Origin: Alphaproteobacteria bacterium UBA998
GTDB taxonomy: Bacteria; Pseudomonadota; Alphaproteobacteria; Rickettsiales; UBA998
Assembly: GCA_002291925.1 (NCBI GenBank)
Contig: DBAY01000065.1
Location: forward strand, 1-64,000
Direction: 5' to 3'
DNA length: 64,000 nucleotides
This document shows positions 8,095 through 16,011 of this stretch, one piece after another; positions within the stretch are counted from its first letter, which is position 1; each line of letters begins with the position of its first letter. Made by a program: the position numbers and the translations under genes. Below the pieces are notes generated by a model. That model was not told the origin of the DNA. It saw nothing but the letters and a program-made list of their open reading frames with translations, and searched no databases.

Positions 8095-8175
8095 GCAAAC
8101 GGCGTGATGCTGCACTCCGCTGCTCACGTAGCTCGTGTACGCTGCGCGGCGGTGCTCGCATCACGCCGTTTTCGA
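8095..8175. repeat. Palindromic repeat, AACGGCGTGATGC family
   Basis: Imperfect inverted repeat with ends AACGGCGTGATGC and GCATCACGCCGTT and GC-rich interior arms, 26 bases after ispA. It might also end transcription, but there is no T-run. Confidence 0.75.
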
Positions 8176-8247
8176 CAGCCATCTGCATGAACGCAAAAAG
8201 GGCAGCGCCCAACTCGCCGCCCCCTCCCGAAGGAATGCGTTTCCGCG

Positions 8248-8424
8248 CTAGGCGAAAATGCTGACGATGGTCTGCGCCACCTGAGCGTTGACCTCTTTTT
8301 TCACGCTGAGCTGGGAACCGGACTGGGCGTTTTGCTGCGCCACCTGTTTCTGCCGGTTATAGGTCAGCGCCATGTTGTCGGCCAGTGGCCGTGGCGTGTA
8401 ACTGTTTGCGGATGATACCTTCAT
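8248..8424 (-). CDS. Small protein of 58 residues
   Basis: Short gene starting MKVSSANSYTPRPLADNM and ending NAQVAQTIVSIFA. It is supported by one of the best ribosome sites in the window (AAGGAGGAG, six bases before ATG 8424). It is Gln/Asn/Ser-rich with an amphipathic carboxy-terminal helix and no signal peptide. Size and composition recall small motility-associated proteins such as the YjfB family, but I see no diagnostic motif. It diverges from the GT20 gene, and a CtrA-like site lies between them at 8489-8504. Confidence 0.6.
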   Translation of the reverse strand: MKVSSANSYTPRPLADNMALTYNRQKQVAQQNAQSGSQLSVKKEVNAQVAQTIVSIFA

Positions 8425-8488
8425 GCTCTCCTCCTTGTGCTACATGCAAAACCAGAATAGGCAATAATAGTTAACATAAATTTACGAA

Positions 8489-8504
8489 TTAATGGCATTT
8501 TAAC
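8489..8504. promoter_or_regulatory. CtrA-like site TTAA-N7-TTAAC
   Basis: TTAA, tggcatt, TTAAC: a full match to the alphaproteobacterial CtrA consensus, 64 bases before the GT20 gene and 65 bases before the divergent 58-residue gene. The surrounding spacer is AT-rich, which raises the chance of a random match. Confidence 0.45.
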
Positions 8505-8567
8505 TACCTTTTCGCGATCGCAAAAAAGGGGCCGTTTTTTATCCCGCAATGGTTATCGTACGCTCCG

Positions 8568-10337
8568 ATGGCTTCCCAACTGATCGTTTACAGCAACAAG
8601 CCCCCCGTGATACGCGACGCCAAAAGCCGCCGCTGGTTGCCAAACCTCTCCGGCGGGGCCGTGCGGGTGATATTGGGCTCGCCGATTTCGGCCTGGGTGG
8701 GGCCGGGCCGGGTGCTGTCGGACGAGGCCTATGCGGCCTTGCCGATTGAGGAACGCTTTCCCAGACATTTCACCACCATTCAAAGCGAAGGCCGACACGT
8801 CCGCGTGTTCACCTTCCCGGTGCCGAAATCGCTGCACAAGGCCCATTATGAGTTGTTTTCCAACCGCTTTTTGTGGCCGCTGCACCATTCCACCGATCCG
8901 CGCATCTTTCGCCATCCGCTGAAGGCGCTCAGGCAGGTAAAGGAGTCCGCAGTACATCTTTTTCCGCTGAAAGAACCGCAGTTGGAGCGCGCATTCAAAG
9001 CCTACTGCGACTTCAACGCGATCGCCACCGCTTATCTTCGTCACCTGAAGCGCCACGGTATCTTTCATTCTGAAGACCGGTTATGGGTGCACGATTACCA
9101 ATGCCTTGGTGTTGGCGAGCGCTGCTTCGAAGAGCGTATTTTTTCCTATCACATCCCCTTTCCCGCCATGGACTATTTGCAGAAAGCCCAACTGCGCGGT
9201 GCAGACGGGGAGGGGCGGGTGCCACTGTTGCAAACCAACTGTTTCATCGAATACGTGCGCATGCTCTCGCGCTACGGACTCATCACCTTTCAGCGGCCTG
9301 TGGACCAGCAGAATTTCTTCGAACTCATCGCCCGGTTGGATCCGGACATTCTACTGGAAAGCCCTGTGACCTATGACGATCCGAAGCCAGAATCTTCCGA
9401 GGCGCTGCCCCCACTGGGTATCACCTCGCTGACGCCGCTACGGGCATTCGGACGCATCTTCGCCACCATGAACTTGCCGGTCGGCACCAGTCAGGAGACC
9501 AATCTGCGCGAGGCCATCGCTTTTGAGCACCGCCTGACTCTGACAGAACTTACGGCGGAGCGACTGGCGCTGTCCGGCATCGCCACAGGCGCGCGCAGGC
9601 AGGTGACTATTGAGGAGTTGCTTGGGCCGCTATTGCGAGGCAGGCGTCAGGGCCAGCAGATTTTCCTGAGTGTCCATCGCAATGACTACACCAAATGCAC
9701 GATGGAAAAGCTGATGGCGGCAGAGCGGTTTCTTCAGCGTACGCCTGAGGCGCTCGGCACGGCGCATTTCCTCTTCTTTCTTGAACCCACGCGCCAGAGC
9801 ATCGAAGACTACCAGACCTACGAGGAGGAAGTGCTGGCCTATGCTTCCCGGCTGCGGCTGCGCTATGGGGACAGCGTCCTCGTCATTCCACAGGCTATCG
9901 ATCACCGTGAGGTCATGGGCCTGCTGCGTCAGCCCAACGTGGTGGCGCTGCTCGGCGTCGGCCAGCGCGACGGTCACGACCTCACCCTGCGCGAAGCCGC
10001 CGACGCACAGGCGGACCGCCGAAATGCGCGGCTTGCGGTTGTTACCACCTCCGGCACGGGTGCGTCGGATTTGCTTTTTTGTGACGAGGAGGGGGCATTC
10101 GTACTGGAGCACGGTATTTCACGCGAGGAACTGGTCGAACAGATCGCCGATGTCTGTGCGCATATCTACCAGTTCAACCGTTCCGGTCCCCCCCAGAAAG
10201 CCGAACTGCGCCAGCGCTATCGAAATATGAGCGCTATTTCAGCCTTTTACAGTGCTGAATATTTCGGTGGGGCCATTGCCCGCGCTTCTGCATTCCTGCA
10301 GGAATTATGCCCCCATCGCCAAGTGGCGACTTCATAA
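8568..10337 (+). CDS. GT20-family glycosyltransferase (OtsA-like)
   Basis: A 589-residue divergent relative of trehalose-6-phosphate synthase (GT-B fold, UDP- or GDP-glucose donor). Landmarks in family order are QLIVYSNKPP (for the usual VVSNR), HYELFSNRFLWPLHH, the LWVHDYQCLGVGER acceptor loop, IFSYHIPFPAMD, FLSVHRNDYTKCTMEKL (Arg and Lys that grip the donor phosphates), and RDGHDLTLREAADAQ (Asp and Glu that hold the sugar nucleotide). These residues suggest an active enzyme, but the family also makes glucosylglycerol phosphate and other products, so the acceptor is not certain. No trehalose-phosphatase domain or neighbour is present. It is the first gene of the carbohydrate block. Confidence 0.75.
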   Translation: MASQLIVYSNKPPVIRDAKSRRWLPNLSGGAVRVILGSPISAWVGPGRVLSDEAYAALPIEERFPRHFTTIQSEGRHVRVFTFPVPKSLHKAHYELFSNRFLWPLHHSTDPRIFRHPLKALRQVKESAVHLFPLKEPQLERAFKAYCDFNAIATAYLRHLKRHGIFHSEDRLWVHDYQCLGVGERCFEERIFSYHIPFPAMDYLQKAQLRGADGEGRVPLLQTNCFIEYVRMLSRYGLITFQRPVDQQNFFELIARLDPDILLESPVTYDDPKPESSEALPPLGITSLTPLRAFGRIFATMNLPVGTSQETNLREAIAFEHRLTLTELTAERLALSGIATGARRQVTIEELLGPLLRGRRQGQQIFLSVHRNDYTKCTMEKLMAAERFLQRTPEALGTAHFLFFLEPTRQSIEDYQTYEEEVLAYASRLRLRYGDSVLVIPQAIDHREVMGLLRQPNVVALLGVGQRDGHDLTLREAADAQADRRNARLAVVTTSGTGASDLLFCDEEGAFVLEHGISREELVEQIADVCAHIYQFNRSGPPQKAELRQRYRNMSAISAFYSAEYFGGAIARASAFLQELCPHRQVATS

Positions 10338-10421
10338 GAAATCCATGCGAAACGACTCAGGATTTATAAAAAAATTCCAGGCTTTTCGCGCTATATGAAG
10401 ATTTCATTACATACATGATCA

Positions 10422-10435
10422 TTAAGGTTTGTTAA
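10422..10435 (+). promoter_or_regulatory. CtrA-like half-site pair, N6 spacing
   Basis: TTAA, ggtttg, TTAA, 60 bases before the fusion gene at 10495, followed by a plausible -10 (TATTAT at about 10452). Spacing is six rather than seven, so this is weaker than the site at 8489. Confidence 0.3.
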
Positions 10436-10494
10436 TCGGACAACCTCTCTATTATACGCATCATCAATTTGGCCCCTTTACCTGAAAAGCCATC

Positions 10495-13400
10495 ATGGAA
10501 AATTTGTCTCCGCGAAAAGAGATTATCTTTGCAGCTTCTGAAGTTGTGCCTTTCAGCAAAACAGGCGGCTTGGCCGATGCCTCGGGTGAGTTGGCGACAT
10601 CCATGGCCAAGCGGGGGAACGATGTGCTGGTCGTTTCGCCCATGTATAGGGAGACATTAAAGAAAATCAAAGACATGGAGCTTGAGAAGATCTCTACTTC
10701 CCCTATCAGCTTCACCTTTGATGGCGCCGAAGAGACTATCAACGTTTCCCTTTACCGTCTCTCCAAAGAAGATCCCGTTTTCTACGCCTTCATCGAACAT
10801 GAGGATTTCCTTCATTCCGCGCGCGGCTACGATGACGGCAACGTTAAGCGATTTGCCCTTTTCAATAAAGCGTTCGCAAAGGCTAGCGTGGCCAGTGGAT
10901 TTTCGCACCCGGACATCATTCACGTCCATGACTGGCACATGGGGTACATCCCACTTCTGCTGAAAGAAAAAATCGATTTGCCCAAGGTGAAGGATGTACA
11001 GGGCAACGAACAGGATTTTGGGGCACAGGCTAAAACGGTCTTCACCATTCACAATGCCGGCCATGACGGAAAAGCGGATATCCGCAGCGTTCTCAAATGG
11101 ATGAACCTGCCTGAAAAGCTCGCGGCTACGCCTTTCAACTGCAACGGCTATGCCAACGCGCTGACCGCCGGAGCCGGCTTTGCCGATCACGTGACGACGG
11201 TAAGCCCCTCCCACGCCACGGAATTACGCAATCGCTGGAGCGCGTCCGACAATTCCGTGGGAACCCTGTATCCCATCAAGGGGATTGTGAACGGAATTAC
11301 CGATGAATGGGACCCCGCGTCGGCGAAAAATACGTTCCATCCCCGCTTCGATGCCAATAATCTGGACGGCAAACGGGAGACCAAGCGCCAGCTTTGTGAA
11401 GAGTTCGGGATGGACCCGAACCGCCCGCTCATGGGCCTGGTCAGCCGGCTGACGAGTGAGCAGAAAGGCATCGACGTTTTCATCAAGTCGGTCGATCGCC
11501 TGGTGGAGCAGGGCTGGAACATCGTCGTCGCCGGTATGGGTGATCCGGAGCTGGAGTATGAGCTGCAAAACGCTGAAGCGAAGCATCCCAAGAACGTCAA
11601 GTTTCTGAGAGGCTATTCGGAACAGGCGCGGACGCACAAGATCATTGCCGGCAGTGATGCCTTCGCCATTCCCAGCCGCTATGAACCCTGCGGTATTACC
11701 CAGCTTCAGTCCATGGCGGTTGGCACGTTGCCGATTGCCACGAAAACGGGCGGCCTGAGAGATACCATCAAGCAGCACGAAACGGGATTCCTGTTTGATC
11801 CGGTCATGACGTCCAAGGGGCCGTCCGTACGCTCTGAGGACTTTGTTGCGGCGGCCAAACGCGCGATTGATACCTACACCAACCATCCGGATGAATGGCA
11901 CAAGATGAAGGTCCAGGCCATGCGTCAGGATTTTTCATGGACCGCCAGCGCCGAGAAGTACGATCAACTCTACGGGGCCTCCCTTGCGAAGGCCAGAGAT
12001 GCACAAAAGGACGCAAATAGACCTGCATCTTCTTGGGGTGAGAGATTTCTTGCTCATAAGAGAAAGAATTACCCCAATAAGCATCATGTTCGCGGATTGG
12101 CCTGCTACAATCTGTATCCCCGTAATTATACCTCCCTCTCGCACATGGCCGAGGACATCCCGCGTATTGCAGGGCTGGGTTTCAACGCGGTGTGGATCAA
12201 TCCGCTCTGCGAGGTCGGTAATGTGGCACAACCCGACTGGGAAGCGTTTAATCGCAATCAGGCTAGAGCCCATGGGAAGGCGCCGCTTCCTGATCCGAAA
12301 AAGGATTCGAAGAAAACTCGCAGCCTTTACGCTACCTACGACGCATTTGAGATCAACCCCGAGTTTGCCGATGACAAAAACAATCCTACGAACAATGAGA
12401 ATAATCTCTCTTCGTTGAAGAAACTTACAAAAACGATTGCCGCCAAGGGCATGATCCCGATGTGCGACATCGCTTTCTCGCATATGTCCCTTGATTCGCC
12501 GATGGTGAAAGATGGGATTCTGACACTGTCAGGGGGTAAAAAGGTTAACTCTTACTCCTGGTTCAAGCGTTACAAGAACGGTGCGATGGCAAACCAGCCA
12601 ATGCGTCAAGGTGTCGACAGCAATGGCCTGATTGAGCAAGACCAAGAAAATCCAGGTGAACCCAATAGAAAGATGGTGTGGGCGGACATCGCGTTGTTCG
12701 ATTACGATAATCCAAAAGTGCGCCAAGAGATTATTGACGAGTTCTGGAAACCCTACATGGATTTTCTGATCGACCAGGGCTTTGAGGGAATTCGCGTGGA
12801 CTCCGTTGCCCAGAATCATCCAGATGTGTTGGATGAGGTGCTGGGCTATTTCAAGCAGAAGCTCTCTGAAAAGACTAATAAGCGTATTCTGCCGCAGGAC
12901 GTTGTCATTCTCGGTGAAACACTCGGCCAGAACATTGAGAACTATGCCGAGAAAACCAATGAGATTACTCACAGTTACAGCAGTACGTACTGGATGCCTA
13001 CCAATGGCATCGAGAGCGATGGGAGTGTTTTGCCTAGGAGCGGACGTGTACCCTGCCAGAAATTCTGGGAGGAGCACCGGTTGCTGAATCACAACCCCGC
13101 GACGGACGAAATGGGTAATCTGCATATGAATTTGAATACGGAGCCCAGTCCTTCAGGCCTTCGTACCAACAGGAAAAGCCTTGTTGGCGGGCCGGTGGGC
13201 AATGCGGGATCGGTGGATGAGCCAAATATCGTTGACCATTTTGTCATGGAACCCGACAAATACACGGTTTCGCGCAGCGAATTTGAGGCACCCGGAAACC
13301 ACAAGGCATTTCTTGATTTTGAGAAAGGACAGGTTTTGCTACCAGGTAATCCGCCTCGCGTTGTGACCAACGACCATCCGCTCAACCATTTCAATTGCGA

Positions 13401-14007
13401 CGCGGCAGAAACCGCGTTGCGCGAGAAAATGGCGCAAAGCATGCTGCTTGCCCCGGGTGGCCATTTTCTGTTCGGGGGGGATGAATTCATGCAGGTCGGC
13501 CCCCGCTCGGTGTTTGCCGAACATTGCAAGGCACAGAAAATTCCAGGGGTCGATCTCAGCGATTATGTGCGCGACATCAACCGTATTGTGAGGCGCCTCT
13601 CCGCCCCCCACCTTGGGTACTGGGCCGTCCGGCAGTCCGTGGATCGCGATGACAATCTTGTGGTGATCGAACGCCACCAGACGGAAGGCTACAAGGGTGT
13701 GACGGACGTAATCCTCATGTCGACGGAGCCAGGCACGGTTAAGAAGAAAGTCCTCGACGAAGCGGAGTTGGAGAAGATCGCCAGCGAAATTAGTGTCGAG
13801 AAGAAGAAGAAATTGGGCGAAACCTTCCCAACCCACCCCACGGTGATGGAGTTGGCGAAAGCGATTTACCTCATGAAAAACGCTGATGAGTCGCACGAGC
13901 CAGACCGGTTTCGCGTGCATTGCGACAGCCGCATTGAGCTAAGTCGTGCACTGGAGCAGAAAGTCCGTCGTGAACTGAGCATTGATCAGACACGGCAGGT
14001 AGCCTGA
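10495..14007 (+). CDS. GT5 glycogen synthase fused to GH13 amylase-type domain
   Basis: A 1170-residue two-domain enzyme. Residues 1 to about 510 are a glycogen/starch synthase (GT5): KTGGLADASGELA, HVHDWHMGYIPLL, SRLTSEQKGIDVF, and SRYEPCGITQLQSMAVG with the acid pair of GT-B enzymes. Residues about 530-1165 are a GH13 barrel: NAVWINPL, nucleophile in GIRVDSV (Asp769), acid/base in ILGETLG (Glu808) and VVTNDHPLNH (Asp960). The GH13 part could elongate, branch or trim the glucan. Fungal alpha-1,3-glucan synthases join the same two modules in the opposite order. Codon and base use are more AT-rich than the neighbours, suggesting transfer. glgB, glgC and glgP are not nearby. Confidence 0.85.
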   Translation: MENLSPRKEIIFAASEVVPFSKTGGLADASGELATSMAKRGNDVLVVSPMYRETLKKIKDMELEKISTSPISFTFDGAEETINVSLYRLSKEDPVFYAFIEHEDFLHSARGYDDGNVKRFALFNKAFAKASVASGFSHPDIIHVHDWHMGYIPLLLKEKIDLPKVKDVQGNEQDFGAQAKTVFTIHNAGHDGKADIRSVLKWMNLPEKLAATPFNCNGYANALTAGAGFADHVTTVSPSHATELRNRWSASDNSVGTLYPIKGIVNGITDEWDPASAKNTFHPRFDANNLDGKRETKRQLCEEFGMDPNRPLMGLVSRLTSEQKGIDVFIKSVDRLVEQGWNIVVAGMGDPELEYELQNAEAKHPKNVKFLRGYSEQARTHKIIAGSDAFAIPSRYEPCGITQLQSMAVGTLPIATKTGGLRDTIKQHETGFLFDPVMTSKGPSVRSEDFVAAAKRAIDTYTNHPDEWHKMKVQAMRQDFSWTASAEKYDQLYGASLAKARDAQKDANRPASSWGERFLAHKRKNYPNKHHVRGLACYNLYPRNYTSLSHMAEDIPRIAGLGFNAVWINPLCEVGNVAQPDWEAFNRNQARAHGKAPLPDPKKDSKKTRSLYATYDAFEINPEFADDKNNPTNNENNLSSLKKLTKTIAAKGMIPMCDIAFSHMSLDSPMVKDGILTLSGGKKVNSYSWFKRYKNGAMANQPMRQGVDSNGLIEQDQENPGEPNRKMVWADIALFDYDNPKVRQEIIDEFWKPYMDFLIDQGFEGIRVDSVAQNHPDVLDEVLGYFKQKLSEKTNKRILPQDVVILGETLGQNIENYAEKTNEITHSYSSTYWMPTNGIESDGSVLPRSGRVPCQKFWEEHRLLNHNPATDEMGNLHMNLNTEPSPSGLRTNRKSLVGGPVGNAGSVDEPNIVDHFVMEPDKYTVSRSEFEAPGNHKAFLDFEKGQVLLPGNPPRVVTNDHPLNHFNCDAAETALREKMAQSMLLAPGGHFLFGGDEFMQVGPRSVFAEHCKAQKIPGVDLSDYVRDINRIVRRLSAPHLGYWAVRQSVDRDDNLVVIERHQTEGYKGVTDVILMSTEPGTVKKKVLDEAELEKIASEISVEKKKKLGETFPTHPTVMELAKAIYLMKNADESHEPDRFRVHCDSRIELSRALEQKVRRELSIDQTRQVA

Positions 14008-14018
14008 TCGCGCGAAAC

Positions 14019-14055
14019 AAAAAGGGGCGACGCTCACCAGCGTCGCCCCTTTTTT
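14019..14055 (+). terminator. Terminator of the GT5-GH13 gene
   Basis: Stem GGGGCGACGCT/AGCGTCGCCCC followed by six T, preceded by five A, so it may act in both directions between the convergent genes. Confidence 0.9.
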
Positions 14056-14088
14056 ATGTTTGGTTGCGGGCGAAAGCGCCTTGTTTTA

Positions 14089-15861
14089 TCAACCAGCAGC
14101 GCGCACAGGCTCGCTGGCGGCAACGGCACGCGTTTCCATTGGCTGGGCGGCTCCCACCACAGTGCCGGGTACTTCAGGCGCAGCGAACGCCGCAGAGGAA
14201 GCGACCTGGGCCTCAGGCACCGGCGTTTCCATGCCTTTCATCACGGCAGCCCAGGGGCTTTTGCTGATCGCGTCGATCTTGGCGTGGATACGCTTGGCCA
14301 GATCGTCGGAGCGCACATGGACAAAATCCTTGGACGCCGAGAGGTATTCGGCGGATTTTTGAATGGCGGCCTCGCGCTGCTCAGGCGCGATTTCCAGCAC
14401 CATGGTGGCAACCTGCGCCGCCAGTTCGCTGTATTTCTGGTCCGGCGTGGCCTCGCGGTTTTTCAACGCCACGGCCTGGAAGGCGCTGGAGAGCGTCCAA
14501 GCACCGGCCTTCACCGCCGCCAGAATCCAGCCGCGGGGATATTTCTGTACCTCTTCCAGTTCCTGCAGGAGCAGTTTTCGCTCGGCCAGCAAGCCCTTGA
14601 GGGCTTCGTTATGCCTGACCGTCGATTCGATGGTTTTGACTTTCGAAAGGCATTCCTCCATTGAGGGGATCGAGTGCGAGGCAACAGAAAGTTGCTCCTT
14701 CAAAGCCTGGCTGCCCGGAATTTTCTCCAGCATGCCCGTCAGCTTCTTCCAATTTTCGTCGAGCCGTTGCATATGGCCCGCCTCATGGAGTGCGGCCTCG
14801 TATGCCTTTTTCCATGCTTTATGCTCTTTTGAACCCTCCTGCACCCCCTCTGGCATGGGCGGGAGCGGCACCACATCCTTGCTCTGGCGCTGGAAATACC
14901 GCTCGCGAATCTTGTACGCATCGTAGTTGGTGGCAATGTTGTCGAGGAGGAAAATAGAGCCTTGGAATGCCAGCGGCGCGCGGGAAATCAGATCCTTGGC
15001 ACTGCCGAGCAAGCCCTTGGGCTTGCCTTCCCGGCGCTGCTTTTCGGCCTCGATCTGCTCTTTATCCTTCTCATCGACGAACGAGGCGACGCCTGCGCCT
15101 GCCAGATTGATCCCGCCATGCGCGGCGCGGCCGAGGCCCATCATGACGCCTTCGCGCTTGGCGAGGTCATAGCCGGATTTCAGCATCGAGAAATTGCCGC
15201 CGACGCCGATCAGGTTGGCTGCCAGAATCGAATTCGCCCTGAACGCATCATGCCCTTTTTGCAGCATATTGCGCTGCCGGTAGGCCTCGAGGGGCGTCAG
15301 GCTGCTTGATGCTGAGAACGCAAGGCCCTCATGGGCCAGATGCTCGCGCAGGCCCGCGCAAAGCTTGGCGATTTTCTCTTCGTGGCCGCTGCCATAGACC
15401 GCAAGGATGCCCGCCGATGTGCCGTACTGGATACCGGCCATGACGCGCTCTTTCTCGTGCGCAATCTGGCCCGAGCGAATAAGCGCTGCGTGACCCAGCA
15501 TGCCGAGCGCACCGGCGATATTGGTGCCATTTTCACGAATTTTCTGAAAAATTCCACCTTTTTTGCCCTCTTCATTGACGATTTCCTTCTGCCCGGGGCC
15601 GTGGGTGAGGGATTGACGCGACAGTGTGGCAAGCAGAGATTCTTCACTGCCATAGCCCACCACTTTCAGGACCGTGCTGTCGCCCTTGGTATCCAGATAG
15701 CTTGAAATACCATTGTCGCTCAATGATTTGCGCAGATCGGCCAGCTGTTCCGGCCGAGCGCTGGCAGATACGTGGATGGCCGCTTCGGGATTGCCGCTGA
15801 GATTGGTTGAGAAATCCAGGGCGTTTATCGCGGAATCTTGCCATGTGTAGCGTGAAATCAT
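14089..15861 (-). CDS. Large orphan protein with Pho-box promoter
   Basis: A 590-residue protein that I do not recognise. It opens MISRYTWQDSAIN, a motif shared with the orphan at 4914. Gly/Ala-rich hydrophobic segments (NIAGALGMLGHAALI, VMAGIQYGTSAGILAV, ANLIGVGGNFSML) suggest membrane-inserting or buried helices. The middle is charged and partly coiled coil (ERKLLLQELEEVQKY), and the last 50 residues are Ala/Pro/Val-rich. There is no signal peptide. ATG 15861 has AAGG nine bases upstream; the frame is open a little further. A strong Pho box faces it. It may be an effector or envelope-stress protein, but nothing in the sequence fixes a function. Confidence 0.75.
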   Translation of the reverse strand: MISRYTWQDSAINALDFSTNLSGNPEAAIHVSASARPEQLADLRKSLSDNGISSYLDTKGDSTVLKVVGYGSEESLLATLSRQSLTHGPGQKEIVNEEGKKGGIFQKIRENGTNIAGALGMLGHAALIRSGQIAHEKERVMAGIQYGTSAGILAVYGSGHEEKIAKLCAGLREHLAHEGLAFSASSSLTPLEAYRQRNMLQKGHDAFRANSILAANLIGVGGNFSMLKSGYDLAKREGVMMGLGRAAHGGINLAGAGVASFVDEKDKEQIEAEKQRREGKPKGLLGSAKDLISRAPLAFQGSIFLLDNIATNYDAYKIRERYFQRQSKDVVPLPPMPEGVQEGSKEHKAWKKAYEAALHEAGHMQRLDENWKKLTGMLEKIPGSQALKEQLSVASHSIPSMEECLSKVKTIESTVRHNEALKGLLAERKLLLQELEEVQKYPRGWILAAVKAGAWTLSSAFQAVALKNREATPDQKYSELAAQVATMVLEIAPEQREAAIQKSAEYLSASKDFVHVRSDDLAKRIHAKIDAISKSPWAAVMKGMETPVPEAQVASSAAFAAPEVPGTVVGAAQPMETRAVAASEPVRAAG

Positions 15862-15890
15862 TGTCAAAACCTTATATTCTTTGAGCTTTC

Positions 15891-15924
15891 TGTATACCAC
15901 CCGTCTGTGAAAGTTTAATGACAA
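15891..15924 (-). promoter_or_regulatory. Candidate Pho box and -10 for the 590-residue orphan
   Basis: Minus strand TTGTCAT (15924-15918), TAAA, CTTTCAC (15913-15907), ten bases, TATACA (15896-15891). Each repeat matches the PhoB half site at five or six of seven positions, and the -10 is near consensus. This is the best complete example in the window. Confidence 0.7.
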
Positions 15925-15967
15925 AGGCCTTGGTTTCTCGTAAAAAATCCCATCCTCTGAATGCTAG

Positions 15968-15982
15968 TTAACAAATCGTTAA
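15968..15982 (+). promoter_or_regulatory. CtrA-like site TTAA-N7-TTAA
   Basis: TTAA, caaatcg, TTAA, 30 bases before the alpha-glucosidase start. It is close enough to the start that it could activate or block transcription. Confidence 0.45.
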
Positions 15983-16011
15983 GACATTGAAAGGCGATGG
16001 AAAGTAGGCTT

